A stretch of 12,473 bases of DNA from an uncultured Eggerthella sp. Its GTDB lineage: Bacteria; Actinomycetota; Coriobacteriia; Coriobacteriales; Eggerthellaceae. Of this stretch, positions 1 to 7,524 are shown in pieces (position 1 is the stretch's first letter; the number at the start of each line of letters is the position of its first letter). The notes beneath the pieces are model-generated. The model did no database searches and was not told the DNA's origin. It saw only the letters and a program-made list of their open reading frames with translations. The translations under genes were made by a program, and so were the position numbers. The DNA is taken from the NCBI GenBank assembly GCA_902464295.1, contig CABQIW010000044.1:1-12473 (forward strand), written 5' to 3'.

Positions 1-22
1 ATAGTGAACCCACCAACGAAGA

Positions 23-2578
23 TTATTTCACCACGATATTCACGAGGCGATCGGGAATAACGATCACCTTCACCACGTTCTTACCCTCGGTCGCTTTCGA
101 AACTGCCTCGAGCGCTGTTTCACGAATGGCTTCTTCGGCCGCATCAGCAGCTACCGTAATGCGCGTCTTTACCTTGCCGTTGATCTGAACTGCAAGTTCG
201 ACCTCATCAGCTGCCGCGAGCGCCAGATCGAATTCTGGCCAAGACTGTTCGTGCACGGAAGTGTCGTGCTCCAGCGGCGTATGCCAAAGCTCTTCGGCCC
301 AATGCGGCGTGAAGGGCGCCATGAGTTCCACGAGCACATCAGCCAGTTCGCGGTCGAAAGCTGCAAGCTCGACATCCTGCGCACGCTCTTCAGCAGAAGC
401 TGCGCGCAGGTAGTTACCTACCGCGTTCGAAAGCTCCATGATAGCGGCGATCGCCGTGTTGAAATTGTTGCGTTCGATATCTTCGACGACCTTGCCCACC
501 AAACGATGGCGTTCACGGTTGAGCTCTTCGGCAAGCTCCTTCGCGCTCTTCTTGCCTGCTGCTTGATAGAGCGTGTCTTCGCCAGCCGCGCCGATCAAGT
601 CGTAGACCTGACGCCACAGGCGATTGAGGAACTTATACATGCCCGCAAGGCCATCCTCGTTCCAGAGTTTTTCCTTATCGGGAGGGCCCATGAACAGCAC
701 AGCCGCGCGCACCGCATCAGCGCCGTAAACCGCGATCATCTCTTCGGGCGAAACCACGTTGCCCTTCGATTTGCTCATGACCTCGCCATTCTCATCAAGC
801 ACCATGCCCTGACAGAGCAGGTTCGTGAACGGCTCGTCAAAATCGAGCATGCCCGCATCGCGCAGCACCTTCGTGAAGAAGCGGCTGTAGAGCAAGTGCA
901 GGATAGCGTGCTCGATGCCGCCGATATACTGATCGACCGGCATCCAATAGTTCGCCTTCGCAGGGTCGAAGGGCAACTCGGAATTATGCGGGTCGGTATA
1001 ACGCATGTAATACCAACTCGAGCACGTGAAGGTATCCATCGTGTCGGTCTCGCGCTTAGCAGGAGCACCACACTTCGGGCAGGTGGTGTTGATGAACGAT
1101 TCGTGCGTTGCCAGCGTCTCGCCCGCTGCCAGATCGATATCTTCGGGCAGCAGCACCGGCAGCTGGTCTTCAGGCACGGGCACTACGCCGCAATGCTCGC
1201 AATGAACGGCAGGGATCGGGTTGCCCCAATAGCGCTGACGCGAAATGAGCCAGTCGCGCAGGCGGAATTCCACGCTGCGCTTGCCTTTACCTGTGCGCTC
1301 AAGCTCAGCAACGATCGCTTCTTCAGCTGGTGAATGCTTACCACCGACCATGCCCGTGTACGGGCCGGACTGCACCAAAATGCCTTCTGCCGCATATGCC
1401 TCGGGCCAATCGACTTCGGTAACCACACGCCCTTGCTCATCTTTGAGCTTGGGATAGAGCGGATCGTCTTCTGAAAGGATGATGGGAATGATGGGCAGCT
1501 CGTACTTGCGCGCAAATTCGAAGTCGCGCTGATCACCACAAGGCACCGCCATGACCGCGCCCGTGCCGTAATCGGCCACCACGTAATCGGCAACCCAGAT
1601 GGGCGCCTTCTCGCCATTGACCGGGTTCACCACATAACGTCCCGTGAAGATGCCATGCTTGTCGCGATCGCCCTGAGCGCGCTCAAGCGCAGAGACCTTC
1701 TTGGCCGCCTCAGCGAATTCCATGACCGGCTTCTCGTATTCCGTACCTGCAACCAGTGCCTCGAGTCCTGCATATTCAGGAGCTAGCACGAAGAAGCTGC
1801 AGCCGAACAGCGTATCGGCACGGGTGGTGAACACCGTGATCGTCTCGTCAGTTGGATTGCCTTCAAAATCGCACAGCGCAAAATCGACCTGAGCGCCTTC
1901 GGAACGCCCGATCCAATTCGCCTGCTGCTGCTTCACGCGATCCGGCCAGCCTTCAAGCTGGTCGAGATCGTCCAGCAGCTCTTGCGCATAGTCGGTGATC
2001 TTGTAGTACCACTGCGTAAGGTCGCGCTTCTCAACCTCAGAATCACAACGCCAGCAGCGCCCTTCGATCACCTGCTCATTCGCAAGCACAGTAGCGCAAT
2101 CAGGACACCAGTTCACCGGAGAATTACGGCGCTCAACGAGCCCACGCTCCCAGAACTTCAGGAAGATCCACTGACCCCAGCGGTAATAATCGGGGTCGCA
2201 CGCAACCACAGTACGGTTCCAATCGAAGGAAAATCCCATGCGCTTGAACGATGCTTTCTGCGTGTCGATGTTCGCATACGTCCACTTCGCTGGATGGCTA
2301 TGATGCTTGATCGCTGCATTTTCCGCTGGCAAACCGAACGCGTCCCAACCCATGGGGTGAAGCACTTCGTAGCCTCGCATGCGCCAATAGCGCGCAACCA
2401 CATCGCCATAGGTATAGTTGCTCACATGGCCCATGTGAATATCGCCCGAAGGATAAGGGAACATCTCGAGCACATAGCGCTTAGGTTTCGAAGTGTCTTC
2501 CGTTACTTCGTAGAGCTTTTCTTCGGCCCAAACCTTTTGCCAGCGCGGCTCGATATCATGCGGATTGTATTCATTCAT
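23..2578 (-). CDS. leuS: Leucyl-tRNA synthetase (class Ia)
   Basis: Charges tRNA-Leu with leucine in the cytoplasm using ATP. The 851 aa length fits a full bacterial LeuRS. The class I HIGH box appears as HMGH at residues 48-51 and the KMSKS loop as VMSKS at 600-604. A zinc site has CxxC pairs at 158/161 and 175/178, and a second possible Zn ribbon has CxxC pairs at 460/463 and 500/503. The CP1 editing domain lies between about 225 and 415, with the threonine-rich TTRADT at 251-256 and the conserved editing aspartate at 349. The residue just before that Asp is Gly (CGD) where His is usual in the LeuRS I recall. The C-terminal anticodon-binding and tail region (about 660-851) is present. Start ATG follows AAGGATCG with normal spacing, 77 nt after the preceding gene. 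No T-box leader fits in that gap. Confidence 0.98.
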   Translation of the reverse strand: MNEYNPHDIEPRWQKVWAEEKLYEVTEDTSKPKRYVLEMFPYPSGDIHMGHVSNYTYGDVVARYWRMRGYEVLHPMGWDAFGLPAENAAIKHHSHPAKWTYANIDTQKASFKRMGFSFDWNRTVVACDPDYYRWGQWIFLKFWERGLVERRNSPVNWCPDCATVLANEQVIEGRCWRCDSEVEKRDLTQWYYKITDYAQELLDDLDQLEGWPDRVKQQQANWIGRSEGAQVDFALCDFEGNPTDETITVFTTRADTLFGCSFFVLAPEYAGLEALVAGTEYEKPVMEFAEAAKKVSALERAQGDRDKHGIFTGRYVVNPVNGEKAPIWVADYVVADYGTGAVMAVPCGDQRDFEFARKYELPIIPIILSEDDPLYPKLKDEQGRVVTEVDWPEAYAAEGILVQSGPYTGMVGGKHSPAEEAIVAELERTGKGKRSVEFRLRDWLISRQRYWGNPIPAVHCEHCGVVPVPEDQLPVLLPEDIDLAAGETLATHESFINTTCPKCGAPAKRETDTMDTFTCSSWYYMRYTDPHNSELPFDPAKANYWMPVDQYIGGIEHAILHLLYSRFFTKVLRDAGMLDFDEPFTNLLCQGMVLDENGEVMSKSKGNVVSPEEMIAVYGADAVRAAVLFMGPPDKEKLWNEDGLAGMYKFLNRLWRQVYDLIGAAGEDTLYQAAGKKSAKELAEELNRERHRLVGKVVEDIERNNFNTAIAAIMELSNAVGNYLRAASAEERAQDVELAAFDRELADVLVELMAPFTPHWAEELWHTPLEHDTSVHEQSWPEFDLALAAADEVELAVQINGKVKTRITVAADAAEEAIRETALEAVSKATEGKNVVKVIVIPDRLVNIVVK

Positions 2579-2622
2579 AGACGATCCTTACGCAGGGAAA
2601 CGCAATAACAATACAAGATGAA

Positions 2623-2651
2623 ATTATAAACGGTTTCGAGCAATAAGGGTC
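2623..2651 (-). promoter_or_regulatory. Probable leuS promoter (-10 box)
   Basis: On the minus strand a perfect TATAAT (positions 2628 to 2623) lies in the short gap before leuS, about 45 nt upstream of the ATG. The -35 is poor: TCGACC (2653-2648) matches 4 of 6 consensus bases but at a long 19 nt spacing. Transcription would begin near 2616, leaving a leader of about 38 nt, too short for a riboswitch or T-box. Confidence 0.45.
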
Positions 2652-2655
2652 GAGA

Positions 2656-3744
2656 CTAGAGGAAGCGGTACGAGACCGTGCGCGTGCCCCAATTTTTACA
2701 CCCGGTAACCCCGAGTGCTTTGATAACACCAGGCTGCAAGTCGAGATCGCGCCCGTATTTGCCAAAACTACCACAATCGTTAACAGTCGCTATCACCGTG
2801 CGACCTTTGTAGCGAATTTCAACGCTTCTTCCGAAATACGAGCGATAATTCGGCCACGACATCGGCACCGCAACACCCATAGAGTTGTTGTTACAGCTAT
2901 CTCCTGTTGCAGTAGTACCAGGATATTTGATCGAGGTATCGGAACTATCGCCATAGGCAGAAGCGATTCCTGTTCGCCAGCCGCTTCCTGAAGGAGTCGA
3001 TGAAGAACCTCCAGACCCCGCTGAATTATCCGTCCCGCCATTCGAAGGACGATCAGCATTCGTGCTCCAATTGTTGTCAGTCGGAACATCAGGTTTTGGC
3101 TGCTGAGGCTTCGAGGTCATCGAGTTCGCTTGATTTTGCAGCGCCTCGACACGTGCGCGTTCGGACTCGATCGATGAAACCTTGGAAGCCGCTGAAGAAA
3201 CTACTTGCTCAGCTTGTTCTTTTTTGGCTTCAGCCTGCGCAGCAAGCTCTTCTTGATCGTTCTTTTGCTTATCAAGCTCTTCGAGCACCGTGTTGAATTC
3301 TTTAGTAAGTCGTTTCTGCTCTGCGATCTGTTCAGCTTTTTGCTGTTCGATAGAGTTGTAATAGGTAACGTTGCGAATAAAAGACTCCAGTGAATCTGAC
3401 GCAAGGAAAACATTTACGAGCGAATTTGCAGCTTCGTTCTTATACGAAGAAACCATAACCTCACCAAGCTGCTGCTGTCCTTCAAGCATTGCCTGCTGAG
3501 CTTCTTTGGCTTTGTTCGTAGTCGATTCGATCTTGGTCTCAACTTCAGCGACCTTGCCTTGAATCTCGTTGTATTCATTAGCGATCGAAGTCAGCTGCAC
3601 TTCAGCATTGCTGAGCGTCGCTTGCGCGTCGGAAAGATCATCTGCGCGAGCCAAGCCTGCAGGCAAGAGCGGCACACCTAAAGAGACAATAAGACAAACG
3701 CACAAGAAAAGCGTTGCGATTCGCATTGTAATTCGTTTGCACAT
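2656..3744 (-). CDS. Secreted coiled-coil protein with C-terminal RlpA/3D-like double-psi beta-barrel
   Basis: Probably an exported cell-wall protein; precise activity unknown. Residues 1-34 form a signal peptide with a hydrophobic core and an ARA|DD cleavage site. Residues 36-208 are Gln/Glu/Ala-rich coiled coil of the kind found at the N-terminus of PcsB/CwlO-type peptidoglycan hydrolases. Residues 211-256 are a low-complexity Ser/Gly/Pro/Asn linker. Residues 258-362 resemble an RlpA/3D double-psi beta-barrel, with AS.YG near 261-265, TVNDCG at 320-325 and RDLDLQ at 332-337. The Asp of VND (323) aligns with the RlpA catalytic Asp, but I see no counterpart of its His, and three cysteines (284, 324, 349) could form a disulfide. 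Two starts are possible, ATG at 3744 or ATG at 3726 (MRIATLF). Neither has a strong Shine-Dalgarno and both leave a usable signal peptide. The gene lies between guaB and leuS on the same strand. Confidence 0.85.
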   Translation of the reverse strand: MCKRITMRIATLFLCVCLIVSLGVPLLPAGLARADDLSDAQATLSNAEVQLTSIANEYNEIQGKVAEVETKIESTTNKAKEAQQAMLEGQQQLGEVMVSSYKNEAANSLVNVFLASDSLESFIRNVTYYNSIEQQKAEQIAEQKRLTKEFNTVLEELDKQKNDQEELAAQAEAKKEQAEQVVSSAASKVSSIESERARVEALQNQANSMTSKPQQPKPDVPTDNNWSTNADRPSNGGTDNSAGSGGSSSTPSGSGWRTGIASAYGDSSDTSIKYPGTTATGDSCNNNSMGVAVPMSWPNYRSYFGRSVEIRYKGRTVIATVNDCGSFGKYGRDLDLQPGVIKALGVTGCKNWGTRTVSYRFL

Positions 3745-3794
3745 AACATTAAATGCTAGCGTAGTTACAACCTACGAGCAAATTCTCCATAAAC

Positions 3795-5315
3795 CTAACG
3801 GAGCGAATTACCCGCGTACGGAGTCTTGTCTTTGAGCACGACATCGTGTGCGCCGCCCTCAACGATCGAGGTCGCGCTCACAACCGTGAGCTTAGCACGC
3901 TCCTGCAATTCAGGAATGGTGAGCGCGCCACAATTGCACATGGTAGACTTCACCTTCGCTAAGCTCAGATCAACGTTATCTTTGAGTGAACCAGCATAAG
4001 GAACATAGGAATCTACGCCCTCTTCGAAGGTCATGCCCTTTTTGTTGCCACCCATATCGTAGCGCTGCCAGTTGCGTGCGCGAGCTGAACCTTCGCCCCA
4101 GTATTCTTTCATGTAGTTGCCATTGATGTTGACCTTATTCGTGGGGCTCTCATCAAAGCGAGCGAAGTAACGACCGAGCATGAGAAAATCGGCACCCATG
4201 GCCAGCGCGAGCGTCATATGATGGTCGTAAACGATGCCACCGTCGGAACAAATAGGCACGTAAACGCCTGTTTCCTCGAAGTAATCATCGCGCGCTTTAG
4301 CAACTTCGATGAGTGCAGTTGCCTGGCCACGACCGATGCCCTTCTGCTCACGCGTGATGCAGATCGAACCACCGCCGATGCCGACCTTCACGAAGTCTGC
4401 GCCCGCATCCGCCAAGAAGCGGAAGCCTTCTGTGTCGACCACGTTGCCCGCGCCCACCTTGACCGAATCGCCATAGTGATCGCGGATCCAAGCGATGGTC
4501 TTCGCCTGCCACTCCGAATAGCCCTCCGAGCTGTCGATGCAGAGCGCATCCGCGCCCGCTTCAACAAGCGCCGGAACGCGCTCTTCGTAGTCGCGAGAAT
4601 TGATGCCCGCACCAACCAGATAGCGCTTATGCGCGTCGAGAAGTTCGTTAGGATTGGATTTGTGGCTCTCATAGTCCTTACGGAAGACCATATAGAGCAA
4701 GTTGTCGTCCTTATCGACGATGGGAAGCGAGTTGAGCTTGTTGTCCCAGATGATATCGTTGGCTTCTTTGAGCGAAGTGTCTGCCGTGCCGACGATGAGG
4801 TTCTCACGCGGCGTCATGAAATCCGTAACAGGAGTATCGAGGCTCATGCGAGAAAGACGATAGTCACGACCGGTGACCATACCGAGCAGCTTGCCCTGCG
4901 AACGACCACCTTCAGTGATAGGCATGGTGGTGTGACCGCGGCGATCCTTAAGCTCGACCACATCGGCCAGCGTTGCCGTGGGCGGAAGGTTAGAGTCAGA
5001 ACGAACGAAACCTGCCTTGTGGTCCTTCACGCGCGCGACCATAGCGGCCTGGCTCTCGATCGACTGCGAACCATAGATGAAGGAGATGCCGCCCTGCTGA
5101 GCAAGCGCAACAGCCATCTTGTCATCCGAAACCGCCTGCATGATAGCTGAAACCATGGGGATGGAAAGCGTGATGGCGGGCTCTTCGCCCTTCTTGAACT
5201 TAACGAGCGGGGTTTTTAAGCTTACTGCCTCGGGAACGCAATCGGATGAAGTGTAGCCCGGCACCAGCAGGTATTCATTGAAGGTGCGTGAAGGTTCGTC
5301 GAAATAGTAAGCCAT
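3795..5315 (-). CDS. guaB: Inosine-5'-monophosphate dehydrogenase, Tritrichomonas-like type
   Basis: Oxidises IMP to XMP with NAD+, the committing step of guanine nucleotide synthesis. It is a 506 aa (beta/alpha)8 barrel with an inserted CBS pair at roughly residues 100-220. The catalytic loop GGGSICITRE carries Cys319, and the mobile flap NWQRYD carries Arg418-Tyr419. Asp261 and Arg382 are at the expected NAD and flap positions, and SDGGI is at 357-361. From memory, the sequence follows Tritrichomonas foetus IMPDH almost segment by segment: the TFNEYLL N-terminus, FISGSQSIESQ-like region, YWGEGS.RARNWQRYD flap and STMCNCGALTIP tail, with the same residue numbers for Cys319, Arg418 and Tyr419. 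This differs from the usual SICTTR loop of most bacterial GuaB. A GMP reductase is unlikely because the flap Arg-Tyr and CBS insert are present. Start ATG has AAGGAG 6 nt upstream. A 107 nt gap separates it from the operon upstream. Confidence 0.96.
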   Translation of the reverse strand: MAYYFDEPSRTFNEYLLVPGYTSSDCVPEAVSLKTPLVKFKKGEEPAITLSIPMVSAIMQAVSDDKMAVALAQQGGISFIYGSQSIESQAAMVARVKDHKAGFVRSDSNLPPTATLADVVELKDRRGHTTMPITEGGRSQGKLLGMVTGRDYRLSRMSLDTPVTDFMTPRENLIVGTADTSLKEANDIIWDNKLNSLPIVDKDDNLLYMVFRKDYESHKSNPNELLDAHKRYLVGAGINSRDYEERVPALVEAGADALCIDSSEGYSEWQAKTIAWIRDHYGDSVKVGAGNVVDTEGFRFLADAGADFVKVGIGGGSICITREQKGIGRGQATALIEVAKARDDYFEETGVYVPICSDGGIVYDHHMTLALAMGADFLMLGRYFARFDESPTNKVNINGNYMKEYWGEGSARARNWQRYDMGGNKKGMTFEEGVDSYVPYAGSLKDNVDLSLAKVKSTMCNCGALTIPELQERAKLTVVSATSIVEGGAHDVVLKDKTPYAGNSLR

Positions 5316-5373
5316 CTAAAACTCCTTCGCGTTAGTGTTTTCATTCTTCGTTCTCATACTTCGTAATGTTCCT

Positions 5374-5379
5374 ATTATA
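5374..5379 (-). promoter_or_regulatory. Probable guaB promoter -10 box
   Basis: The minus strand reads TCTCTATAATAGG here, a perfect TATAAT about 58 nt upstream of the guaB ATG, in the 107 nt gap after the electron-transfer operon. No recognisable TTGACA-like -35 lies 16-18 nt further upstream, so the promoter may be activator-dependent or the match may be fortuitous. Leader length would be roughly 50 nt. Confidence 0.45.
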
Positions 5380-5422
5380 GAGACCTTACGTGGTTTTGCG
5401 CTGCGCATCTCGAAAAAAACTT

Positions 5423-7438
5423 TTAGTGTTCGAGCGCCTCGTAGTAGACCTCGGCCAGATCCTTCACAGGCATGGTCGAATCGTGGAAGGCAACGCCATC
5501 CGAGAGCATGGTCAAGCAGAAAGGGCAGGCCGTCACGAGCGCATCTGCCTTGGTCTCAAGCGCTTGCTCGGCACGCATATGGTTGATCTTCTTCCCTTCA
5601 GGTTCTTCGAGCCACATGTGCCCACCTCCTGCACCACAGCAGAAGCTCTGCGATTCGTTGCGCGTCATCTCGTTCAGCTGGACCTGCGCGCCCTGCGCAA
5701 GCACCGCACGCGGCGCATCATATTCGCCGTGGTAGCGCCCCAAATAGCACGAATCATGGTAGGTAACCTGCTGGTATTCCGAAGCACCAGGCTTGAGCTT
5801 CCCCTCTGCGATCAGTTGCGCCAAAAGCTGTGAATGATGCAGCACCTCGAAGTTGCCACCCATCTGCGGATAGTCGACCGAAAGCGCCTGCAGGCAATGC
5901 GGGCACTGCGTAACGATCTTCTTCACACCGGCATTGTTCAGCGTCTCGATGTTCTCCTGCGCGAGCATATAGTAGAGATATTCGTTGCCTAAGCGTCGCG
6001 CCGAATCGCCACAGCATTTCTCCGCGTTGCCCAAGATCGCGAAATCAACGCCTGCCTGCTTCATCAAATGTACGAAGGCAGTTGCCACCTTACGGCTGCG
6101 CGCATCATAGGCACCTGAACAACCTGGCCAATAAAGATACTCGGCCGTTGGGTTCTCTTCGATGGTGGGCACATCCAGATCGCGCGTCCAGTCGATGCGC
6201 TTCTGCCAGCCGATGCCCCAGGGATTGCCGTTCGTTTCCAGATTGCGGAAGGTCTGCTGCGCCTCGGGCGGGAAGGCGCTTTCCATGCACACCTGGTAGG
6301 TGCGCGCCTTGATGTCCTTATCAGGATGGACCACACGCGCAGGGCAAAGCTCGCTGCACGCACGGCACGTCGTGCACTGCCAGAGCGCATCTTCCGAAAT
6401 GACCGTGCCCACGACCCCTTCGTCCAAAAGCGCTTGCTGCTCTTCGGTGCGCGCATCTTCGGGAACCTTCAGCAAAACCTCGCCGCGCGTTTTGTTCTGC
6501 GCCGCAATGTTCTGAATGAAATGCATCGGCGAAAGTTCTTTGCCGCTCAAATACGCAGGGCAATTCTCCTGGCAACGACCGCACTTGATGCACGCCTGCG
6601 CATCAAGCAGATCCTTCCAGGTGTATTCCTCGAGCACGCGCACGCCCATGGTCTCGAGCTCTTCGTCCTCGAAATCGATCGGCTCGAGCGTACCGGCCGG
6701 TTTGAGCGACCGATAATAATAGTTGCCTGGAATGAAGAGCACGTGCGCCATCTTGCTATAAGTGAACAGCGCCAAGAACGAAAATGCGAGCACCAAATGG
6801 CTCCACCAGACGATCTGATGCGTGAGCGAAAGCGCGCTCGCATCCATGCCTGAGAACATGAGCGCGAACAGATACCCCACCGGCGACCAGAGTGCCCACG
6901 GGTCGTTCGTGCCCACGATGCGCAGCCCTTCAGTGGTGAAACCAGAAAGCAGGATCAACAGCAGAAGCACAAGCCACACGATATCGACCGTGTTAGTTTC
7001 GAGATGCTCGTTGGTGCGCGCGATACGACGCACGAGCGCGATGACGATGCCGATCGCGCACACCAGTCCCGCAAGATCGATACCGAGCGAGAAGAAATAC
7101 AGATAGAACGGCCCATACAAGATGGGGATGCCAAAATGGTCCTGAAGTGTCGTGAGCGCCGTGGCAACGAACAAGAACAGCATGCCCCAGAAGATGAACA
7201 GGTGCATGATGCCCGACGACTTCTTCTTCACTACGCGCTTTTGCGTGAACACTTCCTTGAACGCGCCGAAGAAGCGCACTTTTTTGTTGTCTGAAAGGTC
7301 TTCGGGCGCACCAAGCTTCCAAAGGCGATAGCGGCGATAGAAGAAGATCGCGAAGCAGGCAACGACCACGCCGAACAGGAAATACATGATCCACTGCCCG
7401 GAAATGTTCCAATATAGCTCTCGTGTTGCTTCTTGCAT
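5423..7438 (-). CDS. Membrane-anchored HdrD-like Fe-S oxidoreductase, probable ETF:(methyl)menaquinone oxidoreductase (EMO type)
   Basis: Likely passes electrons between an electron-transfer flavoprotein and the quinone pool at the inner face of the membrane. Residues 1-240 hold about five transmembrane helices (near 16-35, 76-98, 112-137, 151-172, 206-228) in a NarI-gamma-like anchor. His79, His207, His214 and His232 are candidate b-haem ligands. Two ferredoxin-type 4Fe-4S motifs follow: cysteines 283/286/289/293 and 355/358/361/365. Two CCG (HdrD/GlpC) domains close the protein, with Cys440, CC475-476 and Cys512/515, then Cys564, CC600-601 and Cys638/641. The 671 aa layout matches the DUF224/EMO proteins linked to ETF in Geobacter and syntrophic fatty-acid degraders. 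It is the last gene of the ETF-dehydrogenase operon, 86 nt after etfA, with AAAGGAG close before the ATG. A heterodisulfide reductase is less likely, since no HdrA/B/C genes are nearby. Confidence 0.9.
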   Translation of the reverse strand: MQEATRELYWNISGQWIMYFLFGVVVACFAIFFYRRYRLWKLGAPEDLSDNKKVRFFGAFKEVFTQKRVVKKKSSGIMHLFIFWGMLFLFVATALTTLQDHFGIPILYGPFYLYFFSLGIDLAGLVCAIGIVIALVRRIARTNEHLETNTVDIVWLVLLLLILLSGFTTEGLRIVGTNDPWALWSPVGYLFALMFSGMDASALSLTHQIVWWSHLVLAFSFLALFTYSKMAHVLFIPGNYYYRSLKPAGTLEPIDFEDEELETMGVRVLEEYTWKDLLDAQACIKCGRCQENCPAYLSGKELSPMHFIQNIAAQNKTRGEVLLKVPEDARTEEQQALLDEGVVGTVISEDALWQCTTCRACSELCPARVVHPDKDIKARTYQVCMESAFPPEAQQTFRNLETNGNPWGIGWQKRIDWTRDLDVPTIEENPTAEYLYWPGCSGAYDARSRKVATAFVHLMKQAGVDFAILGNAEKCCGDSARRLGNEYLYYMLAQENIETLNNAGVKKIVTQCPHCLQALSVDYPQMGGNFEVLHHSQLLAQLIAEGKLKPGASEYQQVTYHDSCYLGRYHGEYDAPRAVLAQGAQVQLNEMTRNESQSFCCGAGGGHMWLEEPEGKKINHMRAEQALETKADALVTACPFCLTMLSDGVAFHDSTMPVKDLAEVYYEALEH

Positions 7439-7461
7439 GCCGCTCCTTTACTTCTTGTCGT

Positions 7462-7501
7462 CCCGCGCGATTTCAATTCGCGCAAATGCTATTTGCGCGG
7501 G
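7462..7501 (-). other. Intergenic stem-loop with alternative pairings between etfA and the Fe-S oxidoreductase gene
   Basis: A perfect 9 bp stem (CGCGCAAAT at 7479-7487 with ATTTGCGCG at 7491-7499, 3 nt loop) sits in the 86 nt gap. Two competing stems share its strands: GCGCGA 7465-7470 with TCGCGC 7478-7483, and CCCGCGC 7462-7468 with GCGCGGG 7495-7501. No U-run follows on the minus strand, so it is not a standard terminator. It could mark an mRNA processing or attenuation site. Confidence 0.5.
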
Positions 7502-7524
7502 CCCTTTCATCCGCCGAACCTGCG

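Noticed and set aside
251..1333. A 360-codon plus-strand open frame inside leuS
   Set aside because: Antisense to a highly conserved synthetase with no recognisable protein motifs; the same composition effect explains it.
2579..2655. T-box or other riboswitch leader ahead of leuS
   Set aside because: The gap is 77 nt, already contains a consensus -10 box, and lacks the T-box sequence and a specifier stem.
4218..5150. A 310-codon plus-strand open frame inside guaB
   Set aside because: Antisense shadow of the IMP dehydrogenase gene, with Arg/His/Asp-rich translation typical of such frames.
5405..5434. T7 run and a CTCGAA/TTCGAG inverted repeat at the end of the Fe-S oxidoreductase gene, considered as an operon terminator
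   Set aside because: On the minus strand the T-run lies in the loop of the inverted repeat rather than after a GC-rich stem, and the stem includes the end of the coding sequence. It does not fit an intrinsic terminator.
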